Shown piece by piece: positions 27,281-39,163 of a stretch of DNA of 64,000 nucleotides. The notes beneath the pieces are model-generated. The model worked only from the letters and a program-made list of their open reading frames with translations, was not told the DNA's origin and did no database searches. The DNA is from Gilliamella sp. Pra-s52 (GTDB lineage: Bacteria; Pseudomonadota; Gammaproteobacteria; Enterobacterales; Orbaceae). The stretch lies in the NCBI RefSeq assembly GCF_009795805.1, contig NZ_WTEY01000001.1:248001-312000 (forward strand), read 5' to 3'. Numbering within the stretch: position 1 is the first letter of the stretch; the number at the start of each line of letters is the position of its first letter. A program made the position numbers and the translations under genes.

Positions 27281-27964
27281 ATGTTTAAATCTGCCGACTT
27301 AAATATTTCAGAACCCGTTAATCAACAAATTTACCGTAAATTAAGAAAAGCTATTATTACTTGTCAGGTATTGCCTGGTGTTTTACTTTCAGAAAAAGAA
27401 ATTTCTAGCCAATTTAATGTTTCAAGGCAACCGGTCAGAGAAGCATTTATTAAGTTAGCCGAAGCAGGACTTGTACAAATTCTTCCCCAACGAGGAACAT
27501 TTGTCACTAAAATTTCGGTAAAAAAAGTGATGGATGGGCAATTTATTCGAGATGCTGTTGAGTGTGCAATTATTAGACAAACCGCATTAAAAATTAATGA
27601 CTCAGATATTTTATTACTGCAAAAAAACATTGATGAACAAAAAGAGGCCAATAAACATAAAAATATTCAATCTTTTCTAGAAAAAGATGATGAATTCCAC
27701 CAAATTTTAATGAACGTAATAGACTGCCAAATGGCATGGGAAACAGTTGAAAATATTAAAGCCATGATGGATCGAGTAAGATTTCTTTCATTAGAAGCAA
27801 TTTCTCCCCCAGAAGATCTTGTTAAACAACATGAGAAAATTTTAGTAGCTTTAAAAAATCATGACCCAGAACTAGCCGTAATTGCCCAGCACGAACATTT
27901 ATCTACGATTTTAAAAACAATACAAATTGTTGCTCACCAAAAAAGAGAATGGTTTGTTGATTAG
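27281..27964 (+). CDS. rspR: GntR/FadR-family transcriptional regulator RspR-like
   Basis: A 227-residue regulator. The winged helix (residues about 10-75: IYRKLRKAIITCQVLPG, FNVSRQPVREAFIKLAEAGLV) is followed by an all-helical FCD ligand domain with a metal-binding pattern (EKDDEFHQILM and HEHLSTI). E. coli RspR (YdfH, 228 residues) sits at the same place and represses rspAB. A sugar-acid intermediate would be the likely inducer. The gene follows the operon in the same direction but after a terminator. Confidence 0.88.
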   Translation: MFKSADLNISEPVNQQIYRKLRKAIITCQVLPGVLLSEKEISSQFNVSRQPVREAFIKLAEAGLVQILPQRGTFVTKISVKKVMDGQFIRDAVECAIIRQTALKINDSDILLLQKNIDEQKEANKHKNIQSFLEKDDEFHQILMNVIDCQMAWETVENIKAMMDRVRFLSLEAISPPEDLVKQHEKILVALKNHDPELAVIAQHEHLSTILKTIQIVAHQKREWFVD

Positions 27965-27987
27965 TCTTATTTACAATGATTAGTTAT

Positions 27988-28012
27988 TGTGTAGACTTTT
28001 TAAGTCTACACA
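27988..28012. terminator. Hairpin after rspR
   Basis: An 11-bp perfect stem TGTGTAGACTT / AAGTCTACACA with a 3-base loop lies between converging rspR and the CHAP gene. The T-tract is poor, so termination strength is uncertain. Confidence 0.65.
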
Positions 28013-28054
28013 ACAGATCTATTAACTTTTAAGCAATAATTTTTATTCGCTATT

Positions 28055-28651
28055 TTAGGATATTTTGCGTAAATAACCTAAAACGCCAAAACCTTCTATT
28101 GTCCATTTTCCATCTTTAAAAATTAAAGGAAACGTTGCTCTACTGTTTGCATTTGGTCCCGAATTTTGTTGCACAATTTCAATTTCGTTATCAGTCACGT
28201 TACTTACAATGGCAACATGTCCATAACTTGTCCAGTTAAGAACAATGATATCTTCAACTTTTGGTTTTGTTGGGGAACCATTGTGGAATTGTAATAAATT
28301 GCGTTGTCGATTAATTTTTCCATCAGCAACTAACGGATCGAAGAAATCTTTTGCATGTCCATAACTATTAGGCATTTTGTGATTGAATCGTTGATAATAA
28401 TAACGTTTTATAAATTCAACACATTGATATTTCAGACCTAAGTTATAGCCATCTTTAGCAATATTTCTTCCACTTACATTATAAATACTACCGTTATAAT
28501 ATACTTTCACCCCATTAAATTCATCGATGACATTTCCAATTTTTTGTTCATTAATTTCAATATTGGCAAAAGTACATGAATTAAGTGTATAGTAGCTTAA
28601 TACTGATAATAGCCAAATTCCAAAAAAAACTTTTTTATATTTCAACAACAT
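28055..28651 (-). CDS. Exported CHAP-domain amidase-like protein
   Basis: A 198-residue protein with an N-terminal hydrophobic export signal (KKVFFGIWLLSVLSYYTLNSC) and a CHAP domain. The catalytic Cys is in KYQCVEFIKRYYY and the His is in YGHVAIVSNV, with a later EQN-like polar residue in VQQNSG. The domain resembles the amidase half of E. coli glutathionylspermidine synthetase, and other CHAP enzymes cleave peptidoglycan peptides. Secretion suggests a cell-wall or periplasmic target. An upstream ATG four codons earlier is possible but has no ribosome site. Confidence 0.75.
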   Translation of the reverse strand: MLLKYKKVFFGIWLLSVLSYYTLNSCTFANIEINEQKIGNVIDEFNGVKVYYNGSIYNVSGRNIAKDGYNLGLKYQCVEFIKRYYYQRFNHKMPNSYGHAKDFFDPLVADGKINRQRNLLQFHNGSPTKPKVEDIIVLNWTSYGHVAIVSNVTDNEIEIVQQNSGPNANSRATFPLIFKDGKWTIEGFGVLGYLRKIS

Positions 28652-28796
28652 GTTTATTTCCATTACTTTAATTATATATTATTAATTATAATTGTTTATT
28701 TTTATTAAAAAATAGAATTTAATCAATAATAAAAACATTATTATTCATATATGTAAAATTAAGCTTACAATTTGAAACAAAAATGGGAATTATAAA

Positions 28797-29075
28797 GTGA
28801 TTAAAAAAATTAAAATAGATGTTAGTGGCCTTGTTCAAGGTGTTGGATTTCGATTTTTTACTTATCAACAAGCCCAAAAGCTTGGTTTAGTCGGCTATGT
28901 TCGAAATTTAGATAATGGTAATGTTGAAATTATTGCACAAGGTGATAGTTTACAAATAGCGAAGTTAACACAATGGATCGAAAATGGTGGTCCTGTTTCG
29001 TCGAGAATTTCACATGTCAATATTTGTGAATTATCGCCACAAAACGATTTAACTTCTTTTAATGTTCGATATTAA
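28797..29075 (+). CDS. yccX: Acylphosphatase
   Basis: A 92-residue enzyme hydrolysing acyl phosphates. The signature GLVQGVGFRFFTYQQAQKLG contains the catalytic Arg, and GYVRNLDNGNVEI holds the catalytic Asn. GTG start with GGGA upstream. Length and motifs fit the family closely. It stands alone ahead of the lpt operon. Confidence 0.93.
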   Translation: MIKKIKIDVSGLVQGVGFRFFTYQQAQKLGLVGYVRNLDNGNVEIIAQGDSLQIAKLTQWIENGGPVSSRISHVNICELSPQNDLTSFNVRY

Positions 29076-29157
29076 TTTGACAAAAAATAAAGTAAAATAC
29101 ATAAAATCTTGAACGTTATAAATAATAACATTCTTATTAATGTGATTAACATATGTT

Positions 29158-29721
29158 ATGAATAAAAAAAATCTGATTTGTCTTTTACTTCTTATTATTG
29201 TTATCGGTGCTTATTTTAATTATCAAAAGGGAGATGAGCCTGCAAACCTATCTACTCAAAATACATTAGATAAGCCGATTTATCAAAGTGATGATATGTT
29301 AACCGATATTTATGACTTATCAGGTGAACTTATTTATAAAATTTATTCTAGTCATGTTAGGCATTTTGATGATTCAGGCAATACTGAATTTGATTTACCC
29401 AATTTTACATTTTATGATCAAGAACATTTAGCTACATGGCATATTAAAGCAAAAAAAGCGACGCTAACGAATGATAAATATCTTTATCTTTATCAGGATG
29501 TTCAGTTAGATAATTTGACGCAAGACGCTCAATTAAAACAAGTAAAAACAGATAATGCAGTGATAGATTTAACTTCACATCTAGTTACATCAAAAGATCC
29601 TGTCATTATTAACGGGGTAGGGTTTTATTCAACAGGCATTGGGTTAGCCAGTGATTTGCATACCAAAACGGCTGATATACTTGAAAATGTAAAAACATAT
29701 TATAATACTGAGGCAAAATAA
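29158..29721 (+). CDS. lptC: Lipopolysaccharide export protein LptC
   Basis: A 187-residue bitopic inner-membrane protein with an N-terminal anchor (residues 5-22: LICLLLLIIVIGAYF) and a periplasmic beta-jellyroll (YDLSGELIYKIYSSHVRHF). It receives LPS from LptBFG and passes it to LptA. No strong ribosome site is visible upstream. lptA follows after three bases. Order lptC-lptA-lptB-rpoN is the ancestral gammaproteobacterial layout. Confidence 0.93.
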   Translation: MNKKNLICLLLLIIVIGAYFNYQKGDEPANLSTQNTLDKPIYQSDDMLTDIYDLSGELIYKIYSSHVRHFDDSGNTEFDLPNFTFYDQEHLATWHIKAKKATLTNDKYLYLYQDVQLDNLTQDAQLKQVKTDNAVIDLTSHLVTSKDPVIINGVGFYSTGIGLASDLHTKTADILENVKTYYNTEAK

Positions 29722-29724
29722 AAC

Positions 29725-30279
29725 ATGGGTTCGTTAAAACAAATTGTTTTTTCATTAATTTTATTATTACCTATCTCTTTGAGTAGTTTTGCGAATGAGC
29801 CTTCTAAGCAATCGACAGACACTAAAGAAGAACATAAAATATTTGCTGATAATAAGCCTATTACGATTGATGCAAATAACCAACAAATTGATATTGAAAA
29901 TAATACAATTACATTTATTGGTAATGTTATTATTGTTCAAGACGGGTTAACCATAAATGCTGATAAAGTTGTTATTACCGACATGCAGGATACGGAAAAA
30001 CAGAAAATTACAGCTTATGGTAATCCTGTAAACTATAAGCAAATTTTTCCAGAAAAAAATAAAATTGTAACAGGTCATTCTGCTCAAGTGATTTACGATG
30101 TAAAACAAAATAATGTTGTTTTACAAGGACATGCTGAGTTATTTCAGCAAGATAATCATATTGTTAGTGATCTGATTACTTATGATGTTAAAAAGCAGCA
30201 AATACTTGCGCAACCGGGTAAAAATAGGCGAGTAAAAAGCACTATCATCCCAAATCAAGTTAAAGGGATGAACAAATAA
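29725..30279 (+). CDS. lptA: Lipopolysaccharide transport periplasmic protein LptA
   Basis: A 184-residue protein with a cleavable signal peptide (to about residue 25, SLSSFANE) and an OstA-type beta-jellyroll beginning [25 protein letters not shown]. LptA monomers polymerise into the bridge carrying LPS across the periplasm. It lies 3 bases after lptC and 1 base before lptB, in one operon. Confidence 0.94.
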   Translation: MGSLKQIVFSLILLLPISLSSFANEPSKQSTDTKEEHKIFADNKPITIDANNQQIDIENNTITFIGNVIIVQDGLTINADKVVITDMQDTEKQKITAYGNPVNYKQIFPEKNKIVTGHSAQVIYDVKQNNVVLQGHAELFQQDNHIVSDLITYDVKKQQILAQPGKNRRVKSTIIPNQVKGMNK

Positions 30280-30280
30280 A

Positions 30281-31006
30281 ATGTCAATTTTAAAAGCAGA
30301 AAACCTAGCCAAAGTATACAAAAAACGACGTGTAGTTGAAGATGTTAGCTTAACAGTTAATTCAGGTGAAATTGTAGGACTCTTAGGACCAAATGGTGCG
30401 GGAAAAACCACCACTTTTTATATGGTGGTTGGTATAGTGACATTAAATGCAGGTAAAATTTACCTTGATGATCATGATATCAGCATTTTACCTTTACACG
30501 AACGGGCTCAAAAAGGTATTGGTTATTTACCGCAAGAAGCGTCTATTTTTAGAAAACTGTCTGTAATTGATAACATTATGGCAATTTTAGAAACACGCAA
30601 AGATATTGATAAAAATGAAAAAATTGATCGTGCTGAAGAATTACTTGAAGAGTTCCATATTACCCATATTCGTGACAGTATAGGGCAATCTTTATCGGGG
30701 GGGGAAAGACGGCGAGTTGAAATTGCCAGAGCATTAGCGGCTAATCCAAAATTTATTCTGCTTGATGAGCCTTTTGCTGGTGTTGATCCTATTTCAGTCA
30801 TTGATATCAAAAGTATTATTAAACATTTGCGTGATCGTGGATTGGGTGTATTAATAACAGATCACAATGTGCGTGAAACATTAGATGTTTGTGAACGCGC
30901 TTATATTGTCAATAAAGGACATTTAATTGCTGAAGGTTCGCCTAGTGATATCTTAAGTAATGAATATGTAAAACGAGTCTACTTAGGAAATGAATTTAGG
31001 TTATGA
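30281..31006 (+). CDS. lptB: LPS export ABC transporter ATPase LptB
   Basis: A 241-residue ABC ATPase that powers LPS extraction with LptF and LptG. Walker [10 protein letters not shown] (about 37-45), Q-loop LPQEASIF, signature LSGGERRR, Walker [14 protein letters not shown] and the H-loop TDHNV are intact. Stop codon and the rpoN start overlap (ATGA). The lptF and lptG genes are not in this window. Confidence 0.97.
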   Translation: MSILKAENLAKVYKKRRVVEDVSLTVNSGEIVGLLGPNGAGKTTTFYMVVGIVTLNAGKIYLDDHDISILPLHERAQKGIGYLPQEASIFRKLSVIDNIMAILETRKDIDKNEKIDRAEELLEEFHITHIRDSIGQSLSGGERRRVEIARALAANPKFILLDEPFAGVDPISVIDIKSIIKHLRDRGLGVLITDHNVRETLDVCERAYIVNKGHLIAEGSPSDILSNEYVKRVYLGNEFRL

Positions 31007-32421
31007 TAAAACCAAGTTTGCAACTGAAAGTTTCGCAACAACTTTCGATGACACCACAATTACAATTGGCGATTCGATTACTCCAGTTGTCAACTTTAGA
31101 ACTTCAACAAGAGATTCAAACTGCTTTAGAAAATAATCCATTACTTGAAGTTGCCGATCAATATGACGAAATTAACGTTGAACAAAACAATGAAATTGAA
31201 CATCTTGACACACGTGAAGCTCTAGATAGTCAGGAAATACCCGATAATATTCCACTTGATGCATCGTTAGATGATATTTATACAGCAGGAACTCCCTCTG
31301 GAACAAGTTCAGATTACCGTAATGATGAATTACCTATTTATCAAGGTGAAACTCACGAAACATTACATGATTATTTAGAATGGCAATTAGAGCTAACGCC
31401 TTTTAGTGATGCAGATAAAGCAATAGCCATTTCAATTATAGAGGCGATTGATGAACGAGGCTATTTGACGGTTTCATTAGATGAAATTTTAGAAGAACAG
31501 GGTAATGATGAAATTGAAATTGCCGAAGTTGAAGCTGTATTAAAACGAATTTGGCATTTTGACCCCATTGGTGTTGGTGCAAGATCATTACAAGAATGTT
31601 TATCTATTCAAATTCAAAATTTATCCCCTCCACCGCTTGTTAATCAAATAATTAATCAATATTTAGATTTATTAGCGAGTCGTGATTATAGAACCTTAAA
31701 AAAAGTATTAAATGCTAGTGATGAACAGTTAAAAGAAGCGGTCAATTTTATTCAACATTTACACCCTTATCCTGGCGAATCAGTAAATACTACGCCACCA
31801 GATTATGTTCTACCTGATGTGTTAGTCAAAAAATTGAATGGAAAATGGATTGTTGAATTGAATAATGACACAATGCCTAATCTACGTATTAATCAGCAGT
31901 ATGCAGCAATGGAAAAGGTAGTAAATGAAAGTGATAGTCAATATATTCGCTCACATTTGCAAGAGGCCAATTGGTTTATTAAAAGTATCAAAAATCGTAA
32001 TGAAACCTTATTAAAAGTTAGTCAGTTCATTGTTGAGCATCAACAAGCATTTTTTGAGAATGGTGCAGAACATATGAAGCCGATGATTTTATCTGATGTA
32101 GCTACTGCTATTGAAATGCATGAATCGACGATTTCTCGCGTAACAACTCAAAAATATCTACAATGCCCGAATGGAATCTATGAACTTAAATTTTTCTTTT
32201 CAAGTCATGTTAATACAGATTCTGGTGGTGAAGCTTCATCTACAGCTATTCGTGCTTTAATTAAAAAATACATATCAACAGAAGATAGTAAAAAGCCTTT
32301 AAGTGATAGTAAATTGGTATCAATGCTTGAAGAACAAGGTATTATAATTGCAAGAAGAACTGTCGCTAAATATCGTGAGGCGTTATCCATTCCACCATCA
32401 AGCCAACGTAAACAGCTTTAA
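31003..32421 (+). CDS. rpoN: RNA polymerase sigma-54 factor
   Basis: A 472-residue sigma-54. Region I is Gln/Leu-rich ([23 protein letters not shown]), region II acidic, and region III contains the core-binding part, the HTH ([17 protein letters not shown]) and the RpoN box [12 protein letters not shown] near residue 455. Sigma-54 needs AAA+ activators. The hpf and ptsN genes that usually follow rpoN are absent: the next gene is a methyltransferase on the other strand. Confidence 0.97.
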   Translation: MIKPSLQLKVSQQLSMTPQLQLAIRLLQLSTLELQQEIQTALENNPLLEVADQYDEINVEQNNEIEHLDTREALDSQEIPDNIPLDASLDDIYTAGTPSGTSSDYRNDELPIYQGETHETLHDYLEWQLELTPFSDADKAIAISIIEAIDERGYLTVSLDEILEEQGNDEIEIAEVEAVLKRIWHFDPIGVGARSLQECLSIQIQNLSPPPLVNQIINQYLDLLASRDYRTLKKVLNASDEQLKEAVNFIQHLHPYPGESVNTTPPDYVLPDVLVKKLNGKWIVELNNDTMPNLRINQQYAAMEKVVNESDSQYIRSHLQEANWFIKSIKNRNETLLKVSQFIVEHQQAFFENGAEHMKPMILSDVATAIEMHESTISRVTTQKYLQCPNGIYELKFFFSSHVNTDSGGEASSTAIRALIKKYISTEDSKKPLSDSKLVSMLEEQGIIIARRTVAKYREALSIPPSSQRKQL

Positions 32422-32451
32422 ATGTAAAGCTGTTTATAACAACAGATCATT

Positions 32452-33216
32452 TTAAATGACTTTTTCAGTTTCAATAATCATCATATCTGTAGTAAAAGAA
32501 CCATCTGCTTGAAGTTCAAAATATTTTTTTGTATCGTCGGCTGCTGTTTTTTGGTAAATTCGTATTGCCTCGATTAACTGTTCAGGAGTACGCATCCGTT
32601 TAACCCATGTATCAAAAGAAAGTGTTAAACGATGGCGGGCTATATTATTAATGACGAAACCGGCTTCAGTTAAAAAAGTTAACCACTCACCGGGAGTATA
32701 GTCGCGAACATGTGAGGTGTCACGCATGGCTTCAACGGTTTGTAGCCAAATATCTAATACAGGATGACCTGGAGAAACAACATCCATAATAATTAATTTA
32801 CCACCAGCTTTAGTGATTCGATGGAGCTGACGAATACTTTTGCCCACATCGTGCCAGTGATGTGCTGAATAACGACTTACAACAATATCAAACTGATTAT
32901 CTGCAAAAGGTGGAAATTCAGCATAACCTTGTTTTACAGAGATATTTTGTAAATCACGGTCTTTAGCTGTTTGCGCTACAATCGATAACATTTCATCTGA
33001 AAGATCATAGGCTGTAACATGTTTAACATGTTTTGCTGCAATAAAACTGACATGACCTGCACCACATCCCATATCAAGTAGATTTGCTTCTGAATGTGGA
33101 ATAAGGAAGTTAGATAAATATTCAAGATCTGGACCTTGAGCATGTACTTGACTGGTCAAATAAGCATTGGCTTGTTCACCAAACTGTTGTTTCACATTGT
33201 CATGATGTGTTGCCAT
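32452..33216 (-). CDS. Class I SAM-dependent methyltransferase (YafE-like)
   Basis: A 254-residue methyltransferase with SAM-binding motif I LLDMGCGAGHVSF (about residue 43), an Asp in TAYDLSDEML and motif IV FDIVVSRYSAHHW. It resembles E. coli YafE and UbiE/COQ5-type enzymes. Substrate unknown. It lies 49 bases after leuD in the same direction and may be read through from the leucine operon; a GGACGC/GCGTCC hairpin in the gap lacks a T-run. Confidence 0.85.
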   Translation of the reverse strand: MATHHDNVKQQFGEQANAYLTSQVHAQGPDLEYLSNFLIPHSEANLLDMGCGAGHVSFIAAKHVKHVTAYDLSDEMLSIVAQTAKDRDLQNISVKQGYAEFPPFADNQFDIVVSRYSAHHWHDVGKSIRQLHRITKAGGKLIIMDVVSPGHPVLDIWLQTVEAMRDTSHVRDYTPGEWLTFLTEAGFVINNIARHRLTLSFDTWVKRMRTPEQLIEAIRIYQKTAADDTKKYFELQADGSFTTDMMIIETEKVI

Positions 33217-33265
33217 TGTTGATGTTCCTTATTATCGGACGCAAATATGCGTCCAAAATTTAAAG

Positions 33266-33868
33266 TTAAGCTAAAAATGAAGGAATTTTATGTTCAAAAT
33301 TACTAATCGCATCTTCATGTTGTAGAGTTAAGCCAATATTATCTAATCCATTTAACAAACAATGACGCTTAAAAGCATCAATTTTAAATGAATATTGTTT
33401 ATTACCAGCAATAACGACTTCATTGACCAAATCAATGGTAAATTCAATACCTTCATTGGCTTCAACGATTTTGAATAATTCATCAACATCTTCTTCTGAT
33501 AAATTGACCAACAATAACTGATTGTTAAATGAGTTATTGTAAAAAATATCGGCAAAGCTTGAACCGATAATCGTTTTAAACCCATAATCAGCAAGCGCCC
33601 AAGGGGCATGTTCACGCGATGATCCACAACCAAAATTTTCACGCGTAAGTAAAATGCTAGCACCTTTGTAGCGTGGTTTATTTAAAACAAATTCAGGATT
33701 AGGTTGCTCGCCAGCATCATCTAAAAAACGCCATTCATGAAAAGCATGTTTACCAAATCCAGTGCGTGTGACTTTTTGTAAAAACTGTTTTGGAATGATC
33801 GCATCTGTATCGACATTAGCCGCATCTAAAGGAACAACTAATCCGGTATGTTTTGTAAATTTAGCCAT
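33266..33868 (-). CDS. leuD: 3-isopropylmalate dehydratase small subunit
   Basis: A 200-residue swivel-domain subunit that with LeuC isomerises 2-isopropylmalate to 3-isopropylmalate. The aconitase small-domain motifs [13 protein letters not shown] and [17 protein letters not shown] are present. It is the last gene of leuABCD and starts 11 bases after leuC. Confidence 0.97.
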   Translation of the reverse strand: MAKFTKHTGLVVPLDAANVDTDAIIPKQFLQKVTRTGFGKHAFHEWRFLDDAGEQPNPEFVLNKPRYKGASILLTRENFGCGSSREHAPWALADYGFKTIIGSSFADIFYNNSFNNQLLLVNLSEEDVDELFKIVEANEGIEFTIDLVNEVVIAGNKQYSFKIDAFKRHCLLNGLDNIGLTLQHEDAISNFEHKIPSFLA

Positions 33869-33879
33869 GACAAGTCTCC

Positions 33880-35280
33880 TTAAAATGGTTTACGAATATC
33901 AGTAAAATGACCAGTAATTGCTGCTGCTGCGGCCATTGCTGGGCTAACTAAATGGGTTCTTGCATCGCGCCCTTGGCGACCTTCAAAGTTACGGTTACTG
34001 GTTGAAGCACAGCGATCTCCTGGTGCTAATTTATCATCATTCATCGCAAGGCACATTGAACACCCCGGTAAGCGCCACTCAAAACCTGCTTCGATAAAAA
34101 TTTTATCTAATCCTTCTGCTTCGGCTTGTTCTTTCACCGGTCCTGAACCTGGAACAACTAAAGCTTGCACACCATCAGCTACTTTACGACCTTTAGCAAT
34201 TTGTGCTGCAGCTCGTAAATCCTCAATACGTGAATTTGTACATGAACCGATAAATACTTTATTAATTTTAATATCAGACATGTTTGTTCCTGCTGTTAAT
34301 CCCATATAAGCAAGTGCTCGCTCTGCTGAGTTTTTTTCAATAGGATCAGCAAATTCATTTGGGTTTGGTACTTTTGCATCAATTGATGTAACTTGTCCAG
34401 GATTAGTTCCCCAAGTGACTTGTGGGGCGATATCTTTTCCTTCTAGTGTAATAACAGAATCAAACTGGGCACCTTCATCAGTTTTTAGCGTCTTCCAATA
34501 GGCAACAGCTTTATCAAAATCTTCACCTTTAGGTGAAAATTGACGACCTTTTAGGTATTCAAACGTAACCTCATCTGGTGCAATAATACCGGCTTTCGCC
34601 CCCATTTCAATTGCCATATTACATAATGTCATGCGTCCTTCCATGGATAATGATGTAATAGCATCACCACAAAACTCAACCACATGACCTGTACCACCAG
34701 CACTAGTGGTTTTACCAATAATGGCTAATATAATGTCTTTGGCCGTAATACCGTCAGCGACTTGCCCTTTAACTTCAATTTTCATGGTTTTAGCACGACC
34801 TTGTTTTAAAGTCTGAGTAGCTAACACATGTTCCACTTCGGAAGTTCCAATACCAAAAGCTAAGGCTCCAAATGCACCATGAGTGGCAGTATGAGAATCA
34901 CCACATACAATCGTCATGCCCGGTAAAGTCATACCTTGTTCTGGTCCTACAACATGCACAATTCCTCGTAATGGGCTTTGCAAATCATATAACGAAACAC
35001 CAAACTCTTTGGCATTTTTTGCCAGTTCAGTTAACTGAATTCGTGCCATTTCGCTACATGCGCTAAGATCATTACTTTTTGTTGAAGTGTTATGATCCAT
35101 GGTTGCAAATGTTTTTTGTGGTTGACGCACTTTACGGTTCATAGCACGTAAACCATCAAACGCTTGAGGTGAAGTTACTTCATGCACTAAATGGCGATCG
35201 ATATATAAAATAGGCGTCTCGTTTGGCGCTTCATAAACGACGTGTGCATCATATAATTTTTGATACAGTGTTTTTGACAT
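33880..35280 (-). CDS. leuC: 3-isopropylmalate dehydratase large subunit
   Basis: A 466-residue aconitase-family protein, identical in length to E. coli LeuC. The 4Fe-4S ligands are Cys in GSCTNSR (about 347) and the pair in [10 protein letters not shown] (about 407-410). Substrate motif HVVGPEQG and [12 protein letters not shown] are conserved. It forms the active isomerase with LeuD. Confidence 0.97.
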   Translation of the reverse strand: MSKTLYQKLYDAHVVYEAPNETPILYIDRHLVHEVTSPQAFDGLRAMNRKVRQPQKTFATMDHNTSTKSNDLSACSEMARIQLTELAKNAKEFGVSLYDLQSPLRGIVHVVGPEQGMTLPGMTIVCGDSHTATHGAFGALAFGIGTSEVEHVLATQTLKQGRAKTMKIEVKGQVADGITAKDIILAIIGKTTSAGGTGHVVEFCGDAITSLSMEGRMTLCNMAIEMGAKAGIIAPDEVTFEYLKGRQFSPKGEDFDKAVAYWKTLKTDEGAQFDSVITLEGKDIAPQVTWGTNPGQVTSIDAKVPNPNEFADPIEKNSAERALAYMGLTAGTNMSDIKINKVFIGSCTNSRIEDLRAAAQIAKGRKVADGVQALVVPGSGPVKEQAEAEGLDKIFIEAGFEWRLPGCSMCLAMNDDKLAPGDRCASTSNRNFEGRQGRDARTHLVSPAMAAAAAITGHFTDIRKPF

Positions 35281-35367
35281 TGCATATTCCTTATTATTTT
35301 TACAACAAGTACTAAAGACTCAGTTTTATCACATTATTTTATTTTCAGTTATCATTAAACAATGCGC

Positions 35368-36450
<1,083 letters not shown>

Positions 36451-36514
36451 TTATTCCTTTACAATCTCATTTAATTTGCTTGTTTTGCTATTAAGCGAGC
36501 AAAACAAATTATTT

Positions 36515-38062
36515 TTAATCTTGGTGTAATTTTTGTTTTTCTTGTGCAACTTGGTTTGCTCGATAGACATTATTTAACACATTAATTAAGGCCAAAGCGG
36601 ATGAGTGAACAATATCGGTTGCTAGTCCAACGCCATGGAATTTACGGCCTTTATAATCAGCAACAATATCCACTTGCCCTAAAGCGTTTTCACCTTGTCC
36701 TTTAGAGGCTAATTGATATTTAACGATCGAAATCGGCTCGCCAGTAATTCGGTTGATTGCTTGATAAACCGCATCAACAGGGCCATTACCGGTTGCGGCA
36801 TCAGAAAATTTTTCATCTCCAATGATAAGGCTGACTGATGCGGTAGACACAACAGTAGAGCCTGATTGCACATTAAAGTAATCTAAAACATAATGCTCTT
36901 TTTCATCTTTTAATTGATTGATAAAGATTAACGCTTCTAGATCATAATCAAACACTTGACCTTTTTTATCTGCAAGCTCTAAAAATGATGCATAGACTTG
37001 ATCCAAGTTATAGTCTTTATCGTGATAACCAAGTTCTTCTAAACGATGTTTAACAGCAGCACGCCCAGAGCGTGAAGTTAGGTTCAATTGGATTTGATTT
37101 AAGCCAATTGATTCAGGTGTCATAATTTCATAGGTTTCACGATTTTTAAGCACACCATCTTGATGGATGCCAGAAGAATGAGCAAAAGCATTGCTACCTA
37201 TAACGGCTTTATTTGCAGGGATTGGAGTATTCGTGATTTGGCTAACAATTTGGCTAGTACGATAAATTTCTTGATGATTAATATTGGTGTGAACATTTAA
37301 GATATTTTGGCGAACTTTTATTGCCATAATGACTTCTTCAAGTGCGGTATTACCCGCACGTTCACCTAAACCATTCATCGCACCTTCAATTTGCCGAGCA
37401 CCTTCTTGAACCGCGCTAATCGAGTTAGCCACCGACATGCCCAAGTCATCATGGCAATGAACAGAGATAATCGCCTTATCAATGTTCGGGACACGTTCAA
37501 ATAGGGTATGAATAATGCCACCAAATTGATAAGGGACAGTATAACCGACAGTATCTGGAATATTGATCGTTGTTGCCCCTGCTTTAATTGCTGCTTCAAC
37601 GATCCGACATAAGTTATCAATTGGGGTACGGCCTGCATCTTCACAAGAAAACTCCACATCATTAGTATAATTACGTGCACGCTTAATACAGTGCACAGCC
37701 CGTTCAATGACATCCTCAAATGTCATTTTTAATTTATCTTTAACATGTAATGTTGAGGTCGCCATAAAAGTATGAATACGAAACTGATCGGCCACTCTTA
37801 AGGCTTCTGCTGCAACATCAATATCTTTATCAACACAACGAGACAAAGCACAAACACGACTATCTTTAATAGTTTTTGCAATGGTTTGAACCGACTCAAA
37901 GTCACCAGGCGATGAAACAGGAAAGCCAACTTCCATCACATCGACTCGCATTCTTTCTAACGCAAGTGCGATTTGTAACTTTTCTTTAACACTTAAACTT
38001 GCTTGCAATGCCTGTTCGCCATCACGTAATGTTGTATCAAAAATAATGACTTGATCGCTCAT
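36515..38062 (-). CDS. leuA: 2-isopropylmalate synthase
   Basis: A 515-residue enzyme catalysing the first committed step of leucine synthesis from 2-oxoisovalerate and acetyl-CoA. The TIM barrel starts with [11 protein letters not shown], carries the metal-binding HCHDDLGM and GLGERAGN motifs, and the C-terminal LeuA regulatory domain (about 395-515) gives feedback inhibition by leucine. It is the first structural gene after the leader peptide and attenuator. Confidence 0.98.
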   Translation of the reverse strand: MSDQVIIFDTTLRDGEQALQASLSVKEKLQIALALERMRVDVMEVGFPVSSPGDFESVQTIAKTIKDSRVCALSRCVDKDIDVAAEALRVADQFRIHTFMATSTLHVKDKLKMTFEDVIERAVHCIKRARNYTNDVEFSCEDAGRTPIDNLCRIVEAAIKAGATTINIPDTVGYTVPYQFGGIIHTLFERVPNIDKAIISVHCHDDLGMSVANSISAVQEGARQIEGAMNGLGERAGNTALEEVIMAIKVRQNILNVHTNINHQEIYRTSQIVSQITNTPIPANKAVIGSNAFAHSSGIHQDGVLKNRETYEIMTPESIGLNQIQLNLTSRSGRAAVKHRLEELGYHDKDYNLDQVYASFLELADKKGQVFDYDLEALIFINQLKDEKEHYVLDYFNVQSGSTVVSTASVSLIIGDEKFSDAATGNGPVDAVYQAINRITGEPISIVKYQLASKGQGENALGQVDIVADYKGRKFHGVGLATDIVHSSALALINVLNNVYRANQVAQEKQKLHQD

Positions 38063-38116
38063 TGTTTTTCCTTTTATATATTTTAGCGCTAGCTCGGTAT
38101 TTCAAGTTATGAAAAC

Positions 38117-38143
38117 AAAAAAACCCGCACTTTAGCGCGGGTT
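38117..38143 (-). terminator. Leucine operon attenuator
   Basis: On the minus strand AACCCGC and GCGGGTT form a GC-rich stem followed by a T-run, located between the leader peptide stop and leuA. Low charged-Leu tRNA would stall ribosomes in the leader and favour the anti-terminator. Confidence 0.9.
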
Positions 38144-38177
38144 CTTGATTTGTTGAGATATTTATTAAATAACTTCT

Positions 38178-38255
38178 TTACTCCACACACAAGCTATCCG
38201 CGCAAGTTGATGCGAGGAGGAGGCTGAGGTTAAGTGATAAAAAGCTAATAAACAT
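38178..38255 (-). CDS. leuL: Leucine operon leader peptide
   Basis: A 25-residue peptide beginning MFISFLSLNLSLLLAS, with seven Leu codons, four of them CTC in the run NLSLLL. It ends 35 bases before the attenuator stem. E. coli leuL also has a run of Leu codons (28 residues), but the sequence is not conserved. It senses leucyl-tRNA supply and so controls leuABCD. Too short for routine gene finders. Confidence 0.9.
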   Translation of the reverse strand: MFISFLSLNLSLLLASTCADSLCVE

Positions 38256-38302
38256 AATAATCTCTGATTTCGTTTTTATTAAAATAGACTAAACTAGTAA
38301 TA

Positions 38303-38331
38303 CTTTTACCAAATGATATTATTTATGTCAA
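38303..38331 (-). promoter_or_regulatory. Probable leucine operon promoter
   Basis: On the minus strand TTGACA (38326-38331) and TAAAAG (38303-38308) are 17 bases apart, about 50 bases before leuL. The -35 box is perfect and the -10 box weak. Confidence 0.6.
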
Positions 38332-38509
38332 TGATTATTTCCTTCAATCTTAATACAGCCTAATTTTTTAAGTCATAAAAATTTTTAAATCATAAAAATT
38401 AAGTAACAAGCGTAGATAGATTATTTAACAAATCTATTAAAATGATAAGTTGAGATGTAATTTAACCTAATTATAATAATTAAAAGCACAACATCATGAG
38501 GGGATAACC

Positions 38510-39154
38510 ATGAATATCGTTGATATTTCACAAAACCGCTATACCACCAAACATTACGACGAAACAAAAAAAATTCCTGCCAATCAGTTGGAACAATTGT
38601 TAACAGTTTTAAGAAACAGTCCATCGTCTGTAAATTCTCAGCCGTGGCATTTTTATGTTATTGATAATGATGTGGCAAAAAATAAAATTTTACCGGCTAT
38701 ACTTGAATTTAATCAACCAAGAGTGACGGGTGCTTCACATACTATTGTTTTTTGCATTAAAACACCATTAGACGACGCCCATTTAGTTAATCTACTCAAT
38801 CAAGAAGATAAAGACGGTAGATACCCGTCAGCCGATCTTAAACAAGCTCAAGATCAAGGTCGTAGGCACTTTGTAAAGCTCAATAGTACAACCAGTGAAT
38901 CACAACAATGTTGGGAAAGTAAACAAGCTTATATTGCATTGGGGCAACTGCTTTTTGCTGCAGCGGCAATTGGTATTGACTCAACAGCTATTGAAGGATA
39001 TGACGCCGAAAAAATGGATGAAATATTAGATCTTAAAAGCAAAGGATTGAAAAGTGTAGTTGTTGTAACATTAGGCTATCGCGCTGAAAATGACGGCAAT
39101 GCACATCGTCCAAAATCACGCCTACCTAAAGAACAAATTATCACGTTTTTATAA
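38510..39154 (+). CDS. nfsB: Oxygen-insensitive NAD(P)H nitroreductase
   Basis: A 214-residue FMN-dependent reductase with the conserved SPSSVNSQPWHFYV and LNQEDKDGR segments and a C-terminal KSRLPKEQ tail like E. coli NfsB (217 residues). It reduces nitroaromatics and quinones by two-electron transfer. The region upstream is AT-rich; the gene is followed by a hairpin terminator and stands alone. Confidence 0.9.
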   Translation: MNIVDISQNRYTTKHYDETKKIPANQLEQLLTVLRNSPSSVNSQPWHFYVIDNDVAKNKILPAILEFNQPRVTGASHTIVFCIKTPLDDAHLVNLLNQEDKDGRYPSADLKQAQDQGRRHFVKLNSTTSESQQCWESKQAYIALGQLLFAAAAIGIDSTAIEGYDAEKMDEILDLKSKGLKSVVVVTLGYRAENDGNAHRPKSRLPKEQIITFL

Positions 39155-39163
39155 AATAAATTG

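Noticed and set aside
33237-33254. GGACGC/GCGTCC hairpin after leuD
   Set aside because: The minus-strand bases after it are not a T-run, so a terminator call is not supported; read-through into the methyltransferase gene is possible.
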